The translations under genes and the position numbers were made by a program. 64,000 nucleotides of DNA from Cryptomeria japonica (taxonomy: Eukaryota > Streptophyta > Pinopsida > Cupressales > Cupressaceae), in assembly GCF_030272615.1 (NCBI RefSeq), contig NC_081409.1, positions 914,437,840 to 914,501,839 on the forward strand, in the 5' to 3' direction. The first letter of the stretch is position 1, and each line of letters begins with the position of its first letter. The notes beneath the pieces are model-generated. The model saw nothing but the letters and a program-made list of their open reading frames with translations. It did not search any database and was not told where the DNA came from. This document shows positions 1 to 9,910 of the stretch, piece after piece.

Positions 1-11
1 AGAGGGAGCAA

Positions 12-1893
12 ATGTATTGCATAGGGAGAGTCATGCCGAGCGAGACGAGAGGCCGTATCATGGTCAGCTGGCTCTTACATCCTACAGGGGAGATACCACT
101 TCTGAGATGCCTCCTAATAGCCATCATAGCACTAGCTGTCTGCCCTAATGGGCGAGGGACACACATGCACGGGGGCCTCACATGGTGTATCAGAGCGATG
201 GAGAGACATAGGAGAGTGTATGCATGGGGTCGGAGTATGCTTGCACATCTCTATCACGACCTGGAGGAGTATGTATTCGGACAGGGTTGTAGTTTGATGA
301 CATGCACACTTCTGCAGGTGTGGATCTTAGAGCACTTCACATGCACCAGGCCCGTCGGCTTTCCACTGAGTATAGCGAGCGAGCGGCCTAGGGTGTTCGC
401 TTATCCACTGACCAGCGAGTGGAGATTTGGAGATTTGTTATATTGGAGAGTGATCATTGACAGACTGACAGCCGAGGTGATAGTGTGGAGACCTTACCTA
501 CGGATGCACAGATGGGATGGTATGGAGAGACAGTTAGCATGTCTACAGAGGAACCGCCTACTGCGAGGACGATATGCACACATCATAGTCCCTTTCTACT
601 TTGATCGAGTACGGAGGCAGTTCGAACTAGAGCAGTGTGTTCCAGCCGATGTGCCCATCTATACTCGACACTCACGGGTCCTTCCCAGACCTAGAGCAGT
701 AGCGAGACCGACGGTGGATGATATCGAGACGACAGACTTAGAGGGATCAGATCAGGATGTAGTCACTGACTATTCTGCAGAGCCTGGAGCACAGCGCAAA
801 TATGTTTCATGGTTCATGAGATCATATCCAGGTCCTATCCTTCCACCAGATCATCCGACAGGCTATCCAGGCCCATGGAGACATGGAGACCGAGACGAGG
901 ACGAGGGATCCAGGTCAGAGGAGCCAGAGGAGGGAGAAGGTCATGAGGAGGCGGGAGACCCTGATCCACCTACAGGCGATCAGCCCAGTGACGAGGAGGA
1001 GGAGGAGGATGCAGATAGAGAGGAGGATGAGGAGGATGCAGGTGATGATGCGGATGAGGATGAGGATGACGAGGAGGACGACGAGGAGGATGATAGAGAT
1101 GATGAGGAAGAGTCAGATGCAGCTCCCCACCATTCAGGAGACGATACCATAGCTCTGGATCCACCTCTTATTCCCCAACAGGGGGAATAGGAGGCGATAC
1201 GGAGACCTGTCACCAGTACCGTCCAGCCTACACCCATCGTGGATAGAGTATGTGAGCGAGGGGAGCCGATCAGTTCCCAATCACAGATGCTACCATATCA
1301 TGATCCCTACTGGCGTGAGGGAGATCCAGGTATAGTAGGTTTATATTGATTAGTTAATGCTTTGATGATATAGAATGGTACTAACAAACATCTGTTCGAC
1401 TGCCACAGCTAATGTGCAGGAATGGCGTTCCTTGATTCAGCAGGCAATGACAGACATCTCCATGATAGCACAGATCCCTAGTTCCTCACAGATTACCTAT
1501 AGGCCTCAGGGGAACGCGGGTCGTCATGAGGATTTGTTTTTCCCATTCCGATTACAGGTAGATATATGGAGGGAGAGAGAGGGAGTCCTATCAGAGGACC
1601 TCCAGCAGGCACGGCAGAGAGAGAGAGTCCTATCAGAGGATCTCCATCAGGCGCGGCAGAGAGAGAGAGTCCTATCAGAGGACCTCCAGCAGGTGCGGCG
1701 AGATCTAGTAGCGGCCCAGACCAAGGCTACCACCTATCGTGCGATCCTTATGGATAGGGATCGTAGGAGTTCCTCTCGGAGTCACTCACGATCTGTATCG
1801 CGCTACACACCCATGGGTCCACCTCCACGGCCAGATCAGGAGGGAGCATCCAGTCGACACTCTCCAGCCACTAGCCCTAGGGATAGGAGATGA
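12..1893 (+). CDS. Antisense accessory gene of Tat-1: plant mobile domain (PMD) plus coiled coil
   Basis: Read as two exons, 12-1329 and 1409-1893, which join in phase to about 600 codons. Residues 1-290 look like a plant mobile domain, the fold of MAIN/MAIL1 proteins and of some gypsy elements. Visible landmarks are 'YAWGRSMLAHLYHDL', 'LQVWILEHF', 'VRRQFELEQCVP' and 'YVSWFMRSYPGP'. Residues 290-380 are an Asp/Glu-rich linker. Exon 2 holds a predicted coiled coil with a 14-residue repeat and an Arg/Ser-rich tail. An in-frame TAG at 1188-1190 separates domain from coiled coil, so this copy may be a pseudogene or need readthrough. It lies downstream of pol on the opposite strand, where extra ORFs are known in Tat elements. 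The start may lie upstream; the ATG at 12 is simply the first visible. Confidence 0.7.
1330..1408 (+). other. Predicted 79-bp intron in the PMD gene
   Basis: The donor is CCAG|GTATAG and the acceptor is TGCCACAG|CT. A perfect plant/yeast-like branch site TACTAAC sits at 1379-1385, 23 bases before the acceptor. Removing it joins the two open stretches in the same frame across a split codon. Without splicing, the upstream frame stops at 1349-1351. An antisense gene can keep its intron through retrotransposition because the element's genomic RNA carries the reverse complement. Confidence 0.65.
1583..1708 (+). repeat. 42-bp tandem repeat (3 copies) coding two heptads per unit
   Basis: Units start at 1583, 1625 and 1667, each encoding 14 residues of the form ERVLSEDLQQARQR. 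Fourteen residues is exactly two heptads, so unit gain or loss lengthens the coiled coil without changing register. Confidence 0.85.
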
Positions 1894-2501
1894 TTGTATG
1901 ATGTAGGAGAGAGGTCACATTTTGGATATACAGTGACCTATGTTTGTACACGATCCACACATATAAATGTATATATAAATGCTTCTCGTTTTTGTCTCAA
2001 ATGTGTTATCTTTAATGCCTAAAACAATGTATATTTTGTTTTGGTTAAATCTAATTCATTTGGTAAATGTACATGTATGTTCAGAATTTAATTTCTATGT
2101 GATTGATTTCTCAATGCTCCATGATTAAATTGATACATGTGTGACTTAATTAAAATATTTAATCAAGTACAACATTGATGATAAGGAAGAAATATGCATT
2201 AAGTCTAAGAATCATATAACTAATGTGATTTAATTTTGAACTTAAACACAACATGATACGATTCTACTTAACACACATAAAGACACTGTATAATATGCTA
2301 CCATAATGGAAATGTAAATCTTTCACAATTTACATAAATGAATTCAAGACAAACTATCAAGTAAGAAGGCACGCTTGTCAGGAACGAAGCAATATAGATT
2401 AAACAATATAACATTTAATTCTATTTTACTTTAATTAAGAAACACTAACATATTATCCAATGTTGGAGATTTGAAAAGAAGATAGATAAGAAATGAAGAA
2501 T
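1894..2501. other. AT-rich spacer between the convergent PMD gene and pol
   Basis: No open frame, repeat or RNA gene is visible. It is strongly AT-rich and lies between the 3' ends of two convergent genes, so it should hold both polyadenylation regions. Confidence 0.5.
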
Positions 2502-5500
2502 TTAAGCATAATATCTACGCAAGTGCATAGCATTGATAGGTTCTTTAAGAGGCGTACCGTCTACATCCGCTATTTTGTAAGCACCTGATCCATAATCCTC
2601 AATGACGATATATGGTCCAAGCCAATTAGGACTAAATTTTCCCTTTTCGGCCGGCAAGGCATTCACATTGCGCTGATTCTCATAAAGGACTAAATCACCT
2701 ACTGAGAAGGAACGTTGAATAACCTTATCATTATAGCTTTGCTGTAGAGTTTTGTGATACGCTTGGATATGCTCAAGAGCGTTTATACGCTGTTCATCAA
2801 GCATCTCAAGCTGTTGAAGTCGTTGTTCTCTATAAGAGTCATCATCTACTATACCTTTAAGAGAAACCCTAAGTGATGGAATTTCTAACTCTAAGGGCAT
2901 AATAGCGTCAGCACCATAAACAAGATTATAAGGAGTAGTTCCCGTAGCAATTCGTACACTCGTTCGGTAGGCCCAAAGAGCGTAGATTAGCTGGTTACTC
3001 CAATCCTTACCATGCTTATTCACAGTTTTACGAAGAATTTGCTCAATTATCTTATTGGATGATTCGGCTTGGCCATTTGATTGAGGATAATATGGTGTAG
3101 AAAATCGATGTTTGATATGATACTTCTCGAGGAATTTCTTCACGTCCTTGTTCTTAAACGAAGTTCCATTCTCTGAGATAATAGTGGAAGGTATCCCAAA
3201 TCGAGAAATAATGTTTTCTAGAAGAAATTGACAAATCACTTCAGCAGTAGTAGAGCGAAGAGGAATAGCTTCTACCCACTTCGTAAAGTAATCCGTTGCG
3301 GTTATAATGAAGGTGTGTCCTTGAGATGAAGGAGGAGAGATTTTTCCAATAAGATCCAAACCCCATGCGGAGAAAGGCCAAGAAGCTACTTGATAACGGA
3401 GTTCTTGGGCAGGAGCATGAATCAGGTTATTGTGTTGTTGACATTGATGACATTTTTTAACAAATGAAAAGAAATCCTTCTGCATAGTTTGCCAATAGTA
3501 TCCCATACGAAGCAGCCTATGAACCAGGGATTTGCCCCCAAAGTGTCCCCCACAGGCACCCGAATGTGCCTCTTCAAGGGCAATAGGGATTTCTGACTTG
3601 TTAAGACAACGAAGGAGAAGACCATCATAACCCCTTCGATAAAGGACATTAGAAAGGATGATATATCTAGCAGACAACTTGCGGATTCTAGCCCTAGTGT
3701 TCCTATTAGCAGAATCAGGGAAGGTACCATCGGTCAAATATCTTACAATATGTGAGAACCATTCATATGAGTCTACAAAGTCACAACATGTTACCAAGCT
3801 AGAATCATCTTCAATAGCTGGAGAAATAAGATTGTGAATAACGAAGTTAAGATCGACCATAGGGTCCTCTAAAGATACTAACGAAGCCACACATGCCATC
3901 CCATCCGCATGTCGATTATCTTTTCGAGGAACAGGTTCCATGGTATAAGAATTGAAATTTTGTAATAAAGAGATAGCCAGGTCTTTATATTGTGATAATT
4001 TGTCCTGTTTTGCTTGATATATTCCTGTTACTTGTCTTATAATCAATTGCGAATCTCCATAGATATGTATGTGTTTTATATTAAGAGCTAAGGCTGCTTT
4101 TATTCCTGCTATAAGAGCCTCATACTCAGCAATGTTATTGGTACACAGGAAATTTAGACGATATGACAAGGGAATAGGTTTCTTTGTAGGAGAAACCAGA
4201 ACAACACCTGCCCCCGATCCCGTACGACACTTAGAGCCATCAAAGTATAACTCCCAAGTTTCATCTTTCTCTATAGAAAGAATGAAGTCATCAAGAAAGG
4301 ACTCAGGGTTAGGGAATGAAAAAGGTGAAGGGGCCTCAACTAAGTGATCGGTCAACGCTTGTCCTTTAATTGCTCTTTGTGAAACAAATTTAAGGTCAAA
4401 TTCAGTTAACATCATAACCCACTTAGCGAGACGTCCTGATAAATCAATTTTAGAGAAAAGATGCTTCAACGGATCAAACTTAACCATGACGTGGACTTCT
4501 GAATTTAAAAGATAATGTCTCAATTTCTGAGTCGCAAACACCACGGCCAAGCATTGTCTTTCTATCGCAGAATATCGGGTCTCATAATCGAGTAAAGTAC
4601 GACTTATATAATACACCGGACACTCCTTACCATCTTTATCATGTTGTGCTAACAATGCTGCGAGAGCATGAGAAGAAGCAGCTGTATACAGGATAAAGGG
4701 TTTAGAAGGTTCGGCAGGTTGAAGAATAGGAGGACTAGCCAAATACACTTTTAAATCTTCAAATGCTTGCTGACAATCCTCATTCCACTGAAAAGTGATA
4801 TCCTTTTTAAGAAGTTGAGTAAAAGGAAAGGTACGATCCGCAAGTTGAGACACAAACCTACGAATAGCTTGAATCTTTCCTTGTAAGCTTTTAAGTTGAG
4901 ATACATTTCGAGGAGGTGGCATGTTAACAATAGCATCTATTTTCTTAGTATCCACCTCAATCCCACGATGCGAAACTATAAATCCTAATAGTTTCCCACT
5001 ATCCACACCAAAAACACATTTTCGGGGATTCAAGCGCATGTGATATTTACGAATTCTTTCAAAAATTTGTCGAAGGATTTTAACATGATCCATGCGAAGA
5101 AAAGATTTGGCCAGAATATCATCAACATAATCCTCCAAAATCTTATGCATATAATCATGAAAGATAAGGGTCATCGCTTGTTGATAAGTTGCACCGGCGT
5201 TTTTAAGTCCAAAAGGCATCATTATCCAACAAAACGTACCCCAAGGAGTGGTGAAAGCGGTTTTGAATTGATCTTGAGGGTTAATAAAAATTTGATTGTA
5301 GCCTGAAAAACCATCCATGAAGGATAAGAAGGCATGTCCTGCCGTAGAATCAACTATCATGTCAATGTTTGGAAGAGGGAAATCATCTTTTAAAGAGGCC
5401 TTATTTAGATCCCGAAAGTCGGTACACATTCTTATTTTGTTATCTAGTTTAGCCACAGCGACAATGTTTGAAATCCATGGGGAATAGTCAATAGGGCGGA

Positions 5501-7934
5501 TAAATCCAGCCTCCAATAACTTTTCAATCTCAGCTTTAACAAGCAGAGCTATCTTAGGATTCATTTTTCGAATCTTTTGTTTCACGGGCTTAGCATCAGG
5601 AACTAAGACAATATTATGAGTAACGATCTTAGGATCTATACCAGGCATGTCAGAATATGCCCAAGCAAAGATCTCAGGGAATTCATGCAATAGTTCTTCA
5701 TATTGTTTTTGTTCCTCTTCATCCAAACATTTTCCAATTTTAATGACTTTCTCTTTATTGCAAGGATCCATCTTAACATTAGTGGTGTCACTTATGAGGA
5801 GATTACTTTGTTGAGGAGTATCCTTTAACTGAGGGAATTCTTTCACAATCTCGTCATTATCAATCTCTTTTCCAAAATAGGCTTCAGTGTTCAAACAATA
5901 AGGGAGTCCCCTATTGTGATGATAACGAGGAAGAGTGTCATAGGCTCCCAAGAACTCAGCTAAAGCATCGTCGGTAGGGAAGATATCCAGAGCACAATCA
6001 CCCGAAGAATCCTCATCAATATACTCAGGGTGTTGTATTGATAAAGATGTAGAGATAGCATTAACACTAATGCATGGTCTTTTAGAGGCTTTAGTACGTC
6101 TGCAGGGATTATAACCAAGTCCAAAGGCATAATGTTGAAAATTAGTCTCTAGAGGAACTCTAATCCCTTGTTCATTAGCACCACAACCTTTTCCATGATA
6201 CCCATGCTTAGCAAAAATGCGAAAACCACGACCATAGCGATCAGCCATTTCAGGAAGAGAAGGTGGTTTTTCATAAGACAAAGAATCAAACTCTTCATAG
6301 TTATAGATGTGAGAAGAGGAAGTTTGAGAAGCGGCCACAAAATTATTACTCATAGCTTCAGGTAGGGTTGATTGTTTTTTAGTTTCTTCTTTCTTTTCAA
6401 CTTTGTGATTTTCAGCTTCTTCCTTCTTTTCAACTTTAAGTTCTCTAGAAGGAATCTTATATTCACCCACAAAGGTTGGATTAAAATCAAGAGATCCCCA
6501 ATCATCTTCTGCGAGAACCTTCTCAGGATCAAAATCCTTTTTATGTGTAGTTTCAAGTCGAGAAGGATTTTCTTCAGAAGATCCGAATTCATCCAAAGGA
6601 TTTTGATCATCGGAAAGCGAAGACTCATCGATAGGTTTCTTGTTTAAAGAGTCATCACTAGACGAGGATGGCTTAGAAGAATCTCCTCTGGAATTAGATG
6701 TTTGTAGACAAGCTTGAAAATTAGTATCTCCCATCAAAGTATATGTCTTATTGTTATAAATGAATTTAACTTGTCTATGCAATGTAGAGGGGACAGCTTG
6801 CATGCTGTGAATCCAAGGCCTCCCTAATAACAAGTTGTATGTTAAATTTCCTGGCATAACATGGATAGGAGTAGGCAAAGTAACAGGTCCTACTGTGAGA
6901 GGTAAGGTAATGATACCCAATGAAGTCTTAGCCACATTATCAAAGCCACGAATGGAACGAGAGTCAGGCTCCATAAGAGATGTATCCACATTCATCTTAT
7001 GCAATAGATTGATGCTACACACATTAAGGCCAGAGCCATTATCTACTAGTGTTCGTCTTATAGCAGTGTCTTTCATGACAACCACAATCATCAAGGGATC
7101 ATATTGTTGTTGGACTTCACCAGTAGGCAACTCATCTTGCGTAAACACAATTTGAGGTTTAGGATTCATCACGGAGTTAACAAAAGATGCTATATTACTA
7201 GATGTATTCGGTGGAGGAACATTCAAATCTTTCAAGGCATCTTGTAACATTCCATGATAAGCGGAAGAAGTTTGAATCAAATCCCAAAGGGATATCTTAG
7301 CAGGGGTAGCTTTGAGTTGTTCTATGAGATCATATTCCTTACCCATAACTTGCGAAATACGGGGAGCTTGAGGGAGAATTGGTTGAGGATTAGGAAGAGA
7401 GACTGGAATAACAGGAGGAGGATTAGGTTGCCTATTATTTCTGGTATGATAGGTATGGGCAACCGCATGATAACTCTCTCTAGTTATTTGCTTAGCATAA
7501 TTGTAAGGACTTATAGGTTTTCTTCCTTGTACGGTGATGATTGGTTTATTCGGAGTACAAAAGGAATCATGATCATACCTCCCTTGGACAGTAAGGAGAG
7601 GAGTCTTAGGAATTTGAAAAGTGGGAGAAGGATAAGCACCTTGGACTTCAAAGAGAGGTTTGTTATATTCATTCAAATTTATCATGTTAACCAATTTAGA
7701 GGTCTTGTTTTTGTTTAAAGGTTTCGACAAAGCCACAAAGTCATCAAGAGCATCATCCAACAAAGCATGATCATATCGATTAAAAGGTTTGTCTTTTGAT
7801 TCAAAAGGAGACATCTCCTCATAGAGGGGATTATTGAAAACAACCATGTTACTAGATTCAAGGGAAGAGTGGATAGGAATGTATCCTTGAGAGGAATCAT
7901 TCGACTTATCTTTCTCATCACACCTAAATGGCAT
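2502..7934 (-). CDS. Tat-type Pol polyprotein (PR, G-patch, RT, RNase H, archaeal-type RNase H, integrase)
   Basis: An unbroken 1810-codon frame. The aspartic protease has LVDNGSG with D near residue 297. A G-patch-like stretch (GYHGKGCGANEQG) lies near residue 580. RT spans about 790-965, with YVDD near 936. A Ty3 RNase H near 1080 is degenerate at its first Asp (LYTAAS). An archaeal-type RNase H starts near 1228 (YFDGS, EYEAL, GDSQ, DNRHADG all present). The integrase has an HHCC zinc finger near 1460-1500, then a core with D1527 (WGLDLIG), E1588 (SENGTSF) and E1624 (NGQAESSNK). The second catalytic Asp is thus Glu, with the usual 35-residue spacing to the last Glu. The first 285 residues are low complexity and show neither a Gag core nor CCHC knuckles. 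The first Met at 7934 is accepted because the upstream frame is short. Confidence 0.93.
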   Translation of the reverse strand: MPFRCDEKDKSNDSSQGYIPIHSSLESSNMVVFNNPLYEEMSPFESKDKPFNRYDHALLDDALDDFVALSKPLNKNKTSKLVNMINLNEYNKPLFEVQGAYPSPTFQIPKTPLLTVQGRYDHDSFCTPNKPIITVQGRKPISPYNYAKQITRESYHAVAHTYHTRNNRQPNPPPVIPVSLPNPQPILPQAPRISQVMGKEYDLIEQLKATPAKISLWDLIQTSSAYHGMLQDALKDLNVPPPNTSSNIASFVNSVMNPKPQIVFTQDELPTGEVQQQYDPLMIVVVMKDTAIRRTLVDNGSGLNVCSINLLHKMNVDTSLMEPDSRSIRGFDNVAKTSLGIITLPLTVGPVTLPTPIHVMPGNLTYNLLLGRPWIHSMQAVPSTLHRQVKFIYNNKTYTLMGDTNFQACLQTSNSRGDSSKPSSSSDDSLNKKPIDESSLSDDQNPLDEFGSSEENPSRLETTHKKDFDPEKVLAEDDWGSLDFNPTFVGEYKIPSRELKVEKKEEAENHKVEKKEETKKQSTLPEAMSNNFVAASQTSSSHIYNYEEFDSLSYEKPPSLPEMADRYGRGFRIFAKHGYHGKGCGANEQGIRVPLETNFQHYAFGLGYNPCRRTKASKRPCISVNAISTSLSIQHPEYIDEDSSGDCALDIFPTDDALAEFLGAYDTLPRYHHNRGLPYCLNTEAYFGKEIDNDEIVKEFPQLKDTPQQSNLLISDTTNVKMDPCNKEKVIKIGKCLDEEEQKQYEELLHEFPEIFAWAYSDMPGIDPKIVTHNIVLVPDAKPVKQKIRKMNPKIALLVKAEIEKLLEAGFIRPIDYSPWISNIVAVAKLDNKIRMCTDFRDLNKASLKDDFPLPNIDMIVDSTAGHAFLSFMDGFSGYNQIFINPQDQFKTAFTTPWGTFCWIMMPFGLKNAGATYQQAMTLIFHDYMHKILEDYVDDILAKSFLRMDHVKILRQIFERIRKYHMRLNPRKCVFGVDSGKLLGFIVSHRGIEVDTKKIDAIVNMPPPRNVSQLKSLQGKIQAIRRFVSQLADRTFPFTQLLKKDITFQWNEDCQQAFEDLKVYLASPPILQPAEPSKPFILYTAASSHALAALLAQHDKDGKECPVYYISRTLLDYETRYSAIERQCLAVVFATQKLRHYLLNSEVHVMVKFDPLKHLFSKIDLSGRLAKWVMMLTEFDLKFVSQRAIKGQALTDHLVEAPSPFSFPNPESFLDDFILSIEKDETWELYFDGSKCRTGSGAGVVLVSPTKKPIPLSYRLNFLCTNNIAEYEALIAGIKAALALNIKHIHIYGDSQLIIRQVTGIYQAKQDKLSQYKDLAISLLQNFNSYTMEPVPRKDNRHADGMACVASLVSLEDPMVDLNFVIHNLISPAIEDDSSLVTCCDFVDSYEWFSHIVRYLTDGTFPDSANRNTRARIRKLSARYIILSNVLYRRGYDGLLLRCLNKSEIPIALEEAHSGACGGHFGGKSLVHRLLRMGYYWQTMQKDFFSFVKKCHQCQQHNNLIHAPAQELRYQVASWPFSAWGLDLIGKISPPSSQGHTFIITATDYFTKWVEAIPLRSTTAEVICQFLLENIISRFGIPSTIISENGTSFKNKDVKKFLEKYHIKHRFSTPYYPQSNGQAESSNKIIEQILRKTVNKHGKDWSNQLIYALWAYRTSVRIATGTTPYNLVYGADAIMPLELEIPSLRVSLKGIVDDDSYREQRLQQLEMLDEQRINALEHIQAYHKTLQQSYNDKVIQRSFSVGDLVLYENQRNVNALPAEKGKFSPNWLGPYIVIEDYGSGAYKIADVDGTPLKEPINAMHLRRYYA

Positions 7935-7987
7935 AGTAACAAGGTTTATGAGTTTTTGGTAAAATGAAGGTTTAGCATCCTTAGGGT

Positions 7988-8080
7988 TTAAAACTCATCT
8001 AAAGCTTCATCTAATTCATCTTGGCTATACTCATAATAATCATCAAAAGCATGAACATTTTGCAAATAAAAATCTGACAT
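7988..8080 (-). CDS. Small acidic ORF (30 codons) in the Tat-1 leader
   Basis: It starts with MSDFYLQ and ends LDEALDEF, with many Asp, Glu and Tyr. It sits between the primer-binding site and pol, the place where gag would be expected. I recognise no family. It could be an upstream ORF, a remnant of a longer reading frame, or chance. Confidence 0.3.
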   Translation of the reverse strand: MSDFYLQNVHAFDDYYEYSQDELDEALDEF

Positions 8081-8229
8081 TTTGAAAAGATTGCATAAAA
8101 TTTAAACACACAATGCAAAGAAACACAAGTTCTCTCTCTTTTTTTTTTTTCTTTTTAATGAAATGAAATGAAAACACACTAAATCTAGATCTAGATCTAA
8201 CACATGCAATGCAAGAGGAAGCAATGATA

Positions 8230-8249
8230 GATTCACGTCGGGTTCACCA
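8230..8249 (-). promoter_or_regulatory. Primer-binding site complementary to tRNA-Trp
   Basis: Read on the plus strand these 20 bases (GATTCACGTCGGGTTCACCA) equal the 3' end of plant cytosolic tRNA-Trp including CCA, as I recall that tRNA. Three bases separate it from the LTR edge at 8253. The exact match agrees with a recent insertion and fixes the orientation of the element. Confidence 0.85.
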
Positions 8250-8252
8250 AAA

Positions 8253-9910
8253 TGTGTAGGGGAAAAAGCGAGACTAGGTTAATCATGCCCTAATCCTACC
8301 TTTTGACACACATTACGGAATACGAAAGAGCCTAGAGATATCGCACAATTGGCTACTTCTTTTGGTGAAAGAGAGAGCCACGGGATATCTATTAGGATTT
8401 CTATTCCCTTGTTGAAATTGTAAGATCAAGTAATGCAAGTTCAAACCCTAATCTCAAAATGCAAGTATGAACTAATAACAAGATTGCAGAATTGAGATTA
8501 AACAATGAACAGCTGTAAGTGTAAGGATAAAATAAGAATGCAGATATGTACCCGGAGTCGAAATCGGACTGAAAATGCTCGGGACGGGGGCGCGGGCGCC
8601 ACTGTCCCGAAAACTGCACCGGAAACCACTGTTCTGCACCCTGAAACACTGTCGGAAAGTTGTCGGAAAGCTATCTGTCCGGAGGACCAGGGCGCCCAGC
8701 GCCTCTGTCCCAGGGACCAGGGCGCCCAGCGCCCCTGTCCTGGCAAGACCAGGGTGCCCAGCGCCCCTATCCCGGTCTTCTGAGCTGCAACTTCACACAG
8801 GGTTCTGTCTCAGCCTTCTCTCTCCGGATCTGTGTCCCGCGGCGTCGTCCGAATCCCGAAACCTGCAATAATATCTGAAAAGGGGGAGGGGCGGCTATAT
8901 AGGGTTTTGCCTTGGTCAAACCCCCGCTTCGGTGATTTCCACCTCCACGAATAGCCAAGTTGTTTTGTAAAATGTATTGTGTGTGCAGACCTAGTGTGTG
9001 TGCAAGGTCCAAAATGCAAGAAAGCAAACTAGAGCAACCTAGAAAGTAAACCCTAATTGCTTGTAAATCATAATGTAAATGCTCTAAATCAAGATGCAAT
9101 GTGATCTAAAGCATGAATAAATGATGTATCAAAGCTTATGCAAAGACATGAAAACAATACGAAATCATACCCAACCCTCAAGGGAGGAGTACAAGCCAAT
9201 CTTCAGTCGGTAATCTCCTATTGTTCTTCAATGTCTTCCAAGCCCTAAGTGGATGAATGAATTTGATAGATGCTTGATAAAATGATGTTGAGTATTGTTG
9301 AAGTCCTTAAAGATCTGCTCTTTCGCTGCATATGAAGTTCCTAGAAACAAAAATCCATCCCCTTCAAATGAGGAAAGAGAGCTTTTATGTATGAAACCCT
9401 AGGTCGTAAATTCGTATTTTGGCCGACCTAGAGATTGAATCTCCCGCCAATTTCTTGGGGTTAAGCTTTATTTTATGATTGGATCGTGCTCCCAAAATTT
9501 CAGGAAAAATGTCCGGGACCATGTTGCACGGGCGCCATGGTCCCGACAACTTTTCACCAAATTTTCAGGGCCGTCGGATATGATGATTTTAGAGAGAATC
9601 CCGAAGTTACAGGTGATTTCGAGATGTTTAGACCCCGAAACCAAGCCCCCAAGTTCGAAATAGGACTTAATTAGGGTTTTTGATTAAGTGGTGTATTGGA
9701 AGAATAAAATGAGAAGGGCACGCTTTAGTGAAAGGGCCCAACTTTATGATGTAGAAAATGATGAAATAGGGCCTTAGACCTAATTAATTTGATTAATTAA
9801 GTGCTTAAGGAGAAATGCAATGCAGAATGCAAAATGCACTAAGGCGGGTGCTAAACTAGGTGCGAAATTGTACCACCCTAGCGAGTGCGTACAATTTACG
9901 ACGCTACACA
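8253..9910 (-). repeat. 5' LTR of Tat-1 (1658 bp)
   Basis: The LTR is bounded by TGTGTAG at 8253 and CTACACA at 9910, a perfect 7-bp inverted end pair. The inner edge abuts the primer site. It contains a 30-32 bp GC-rich tandem repeat and a second GGGACC/GGTCCC palindrome near 9511-9550. Open frames within it are short and overlap on both strands, so I call none as genes. The partner LTR is outside the window, so LTR divergence cannot be measured here. Confidence 0.88.
8684..8775 (-). repeat. GC-rich tandem repeat in the Tat-1 LTR (about 30-32 bp, 3 copies)
   Basis: Units begin near 8684, 8714 and 8746 with the form GGACCAGGGCGCCCAGCGCC followed by CTGTCC. The same GGGACCAGGGCG and CCTGTCC words appear in the palindrome arrays of R2 and R3, although the elements are otherwise unrelated. 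Confidence 0.8.

Larger units (their letters stand above)
1..9910 (-). mobile_element. Ty3/gypsy Tat-type LTR retrotransposon (Tat-1), 3' end outside window
   Basis: A minus-strand element read from a 5' LTR (8253-9910) through a primer-binding site (8230-8249) to a protease/RT/RNase H/integrase polyprotein (2502-7934), followed by a gene on the opposite strand (12-1893). Two RNase H domains in one polyprotein place it in the Tat/Ogre branch, where a second archaeal-type RNase H is typical. No 3' LTR is seen between 1 and 2501, so the element continues beyond base 1. The pol frame is uninterrupted, so insertion is fairly recent. There is no Gag domain between the primer site and pol. The base pairs 9911-9915 (TATGT) should be one copy of the target duplication. 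Confidence 0.85.

Noticed and set aside
980-1237. Minus-strand poly-Ser ORF opposite the PMD gene
   Set aside because: It is the reverse reading of GAGGAT-type codons for the acidic linker.
6372-7718. Plus-strand ORFs opposite Pol (for example 7254-7718)
   Set aside because: These are shadows of the intact minus-strand polyprotein frame.
8401-9099. Several overlapping ORFs of 70-110 codons in the Tat-1 LTR
   Set aside because: They exist on both strands and in several frames over a GC-rich repeat, without domains.
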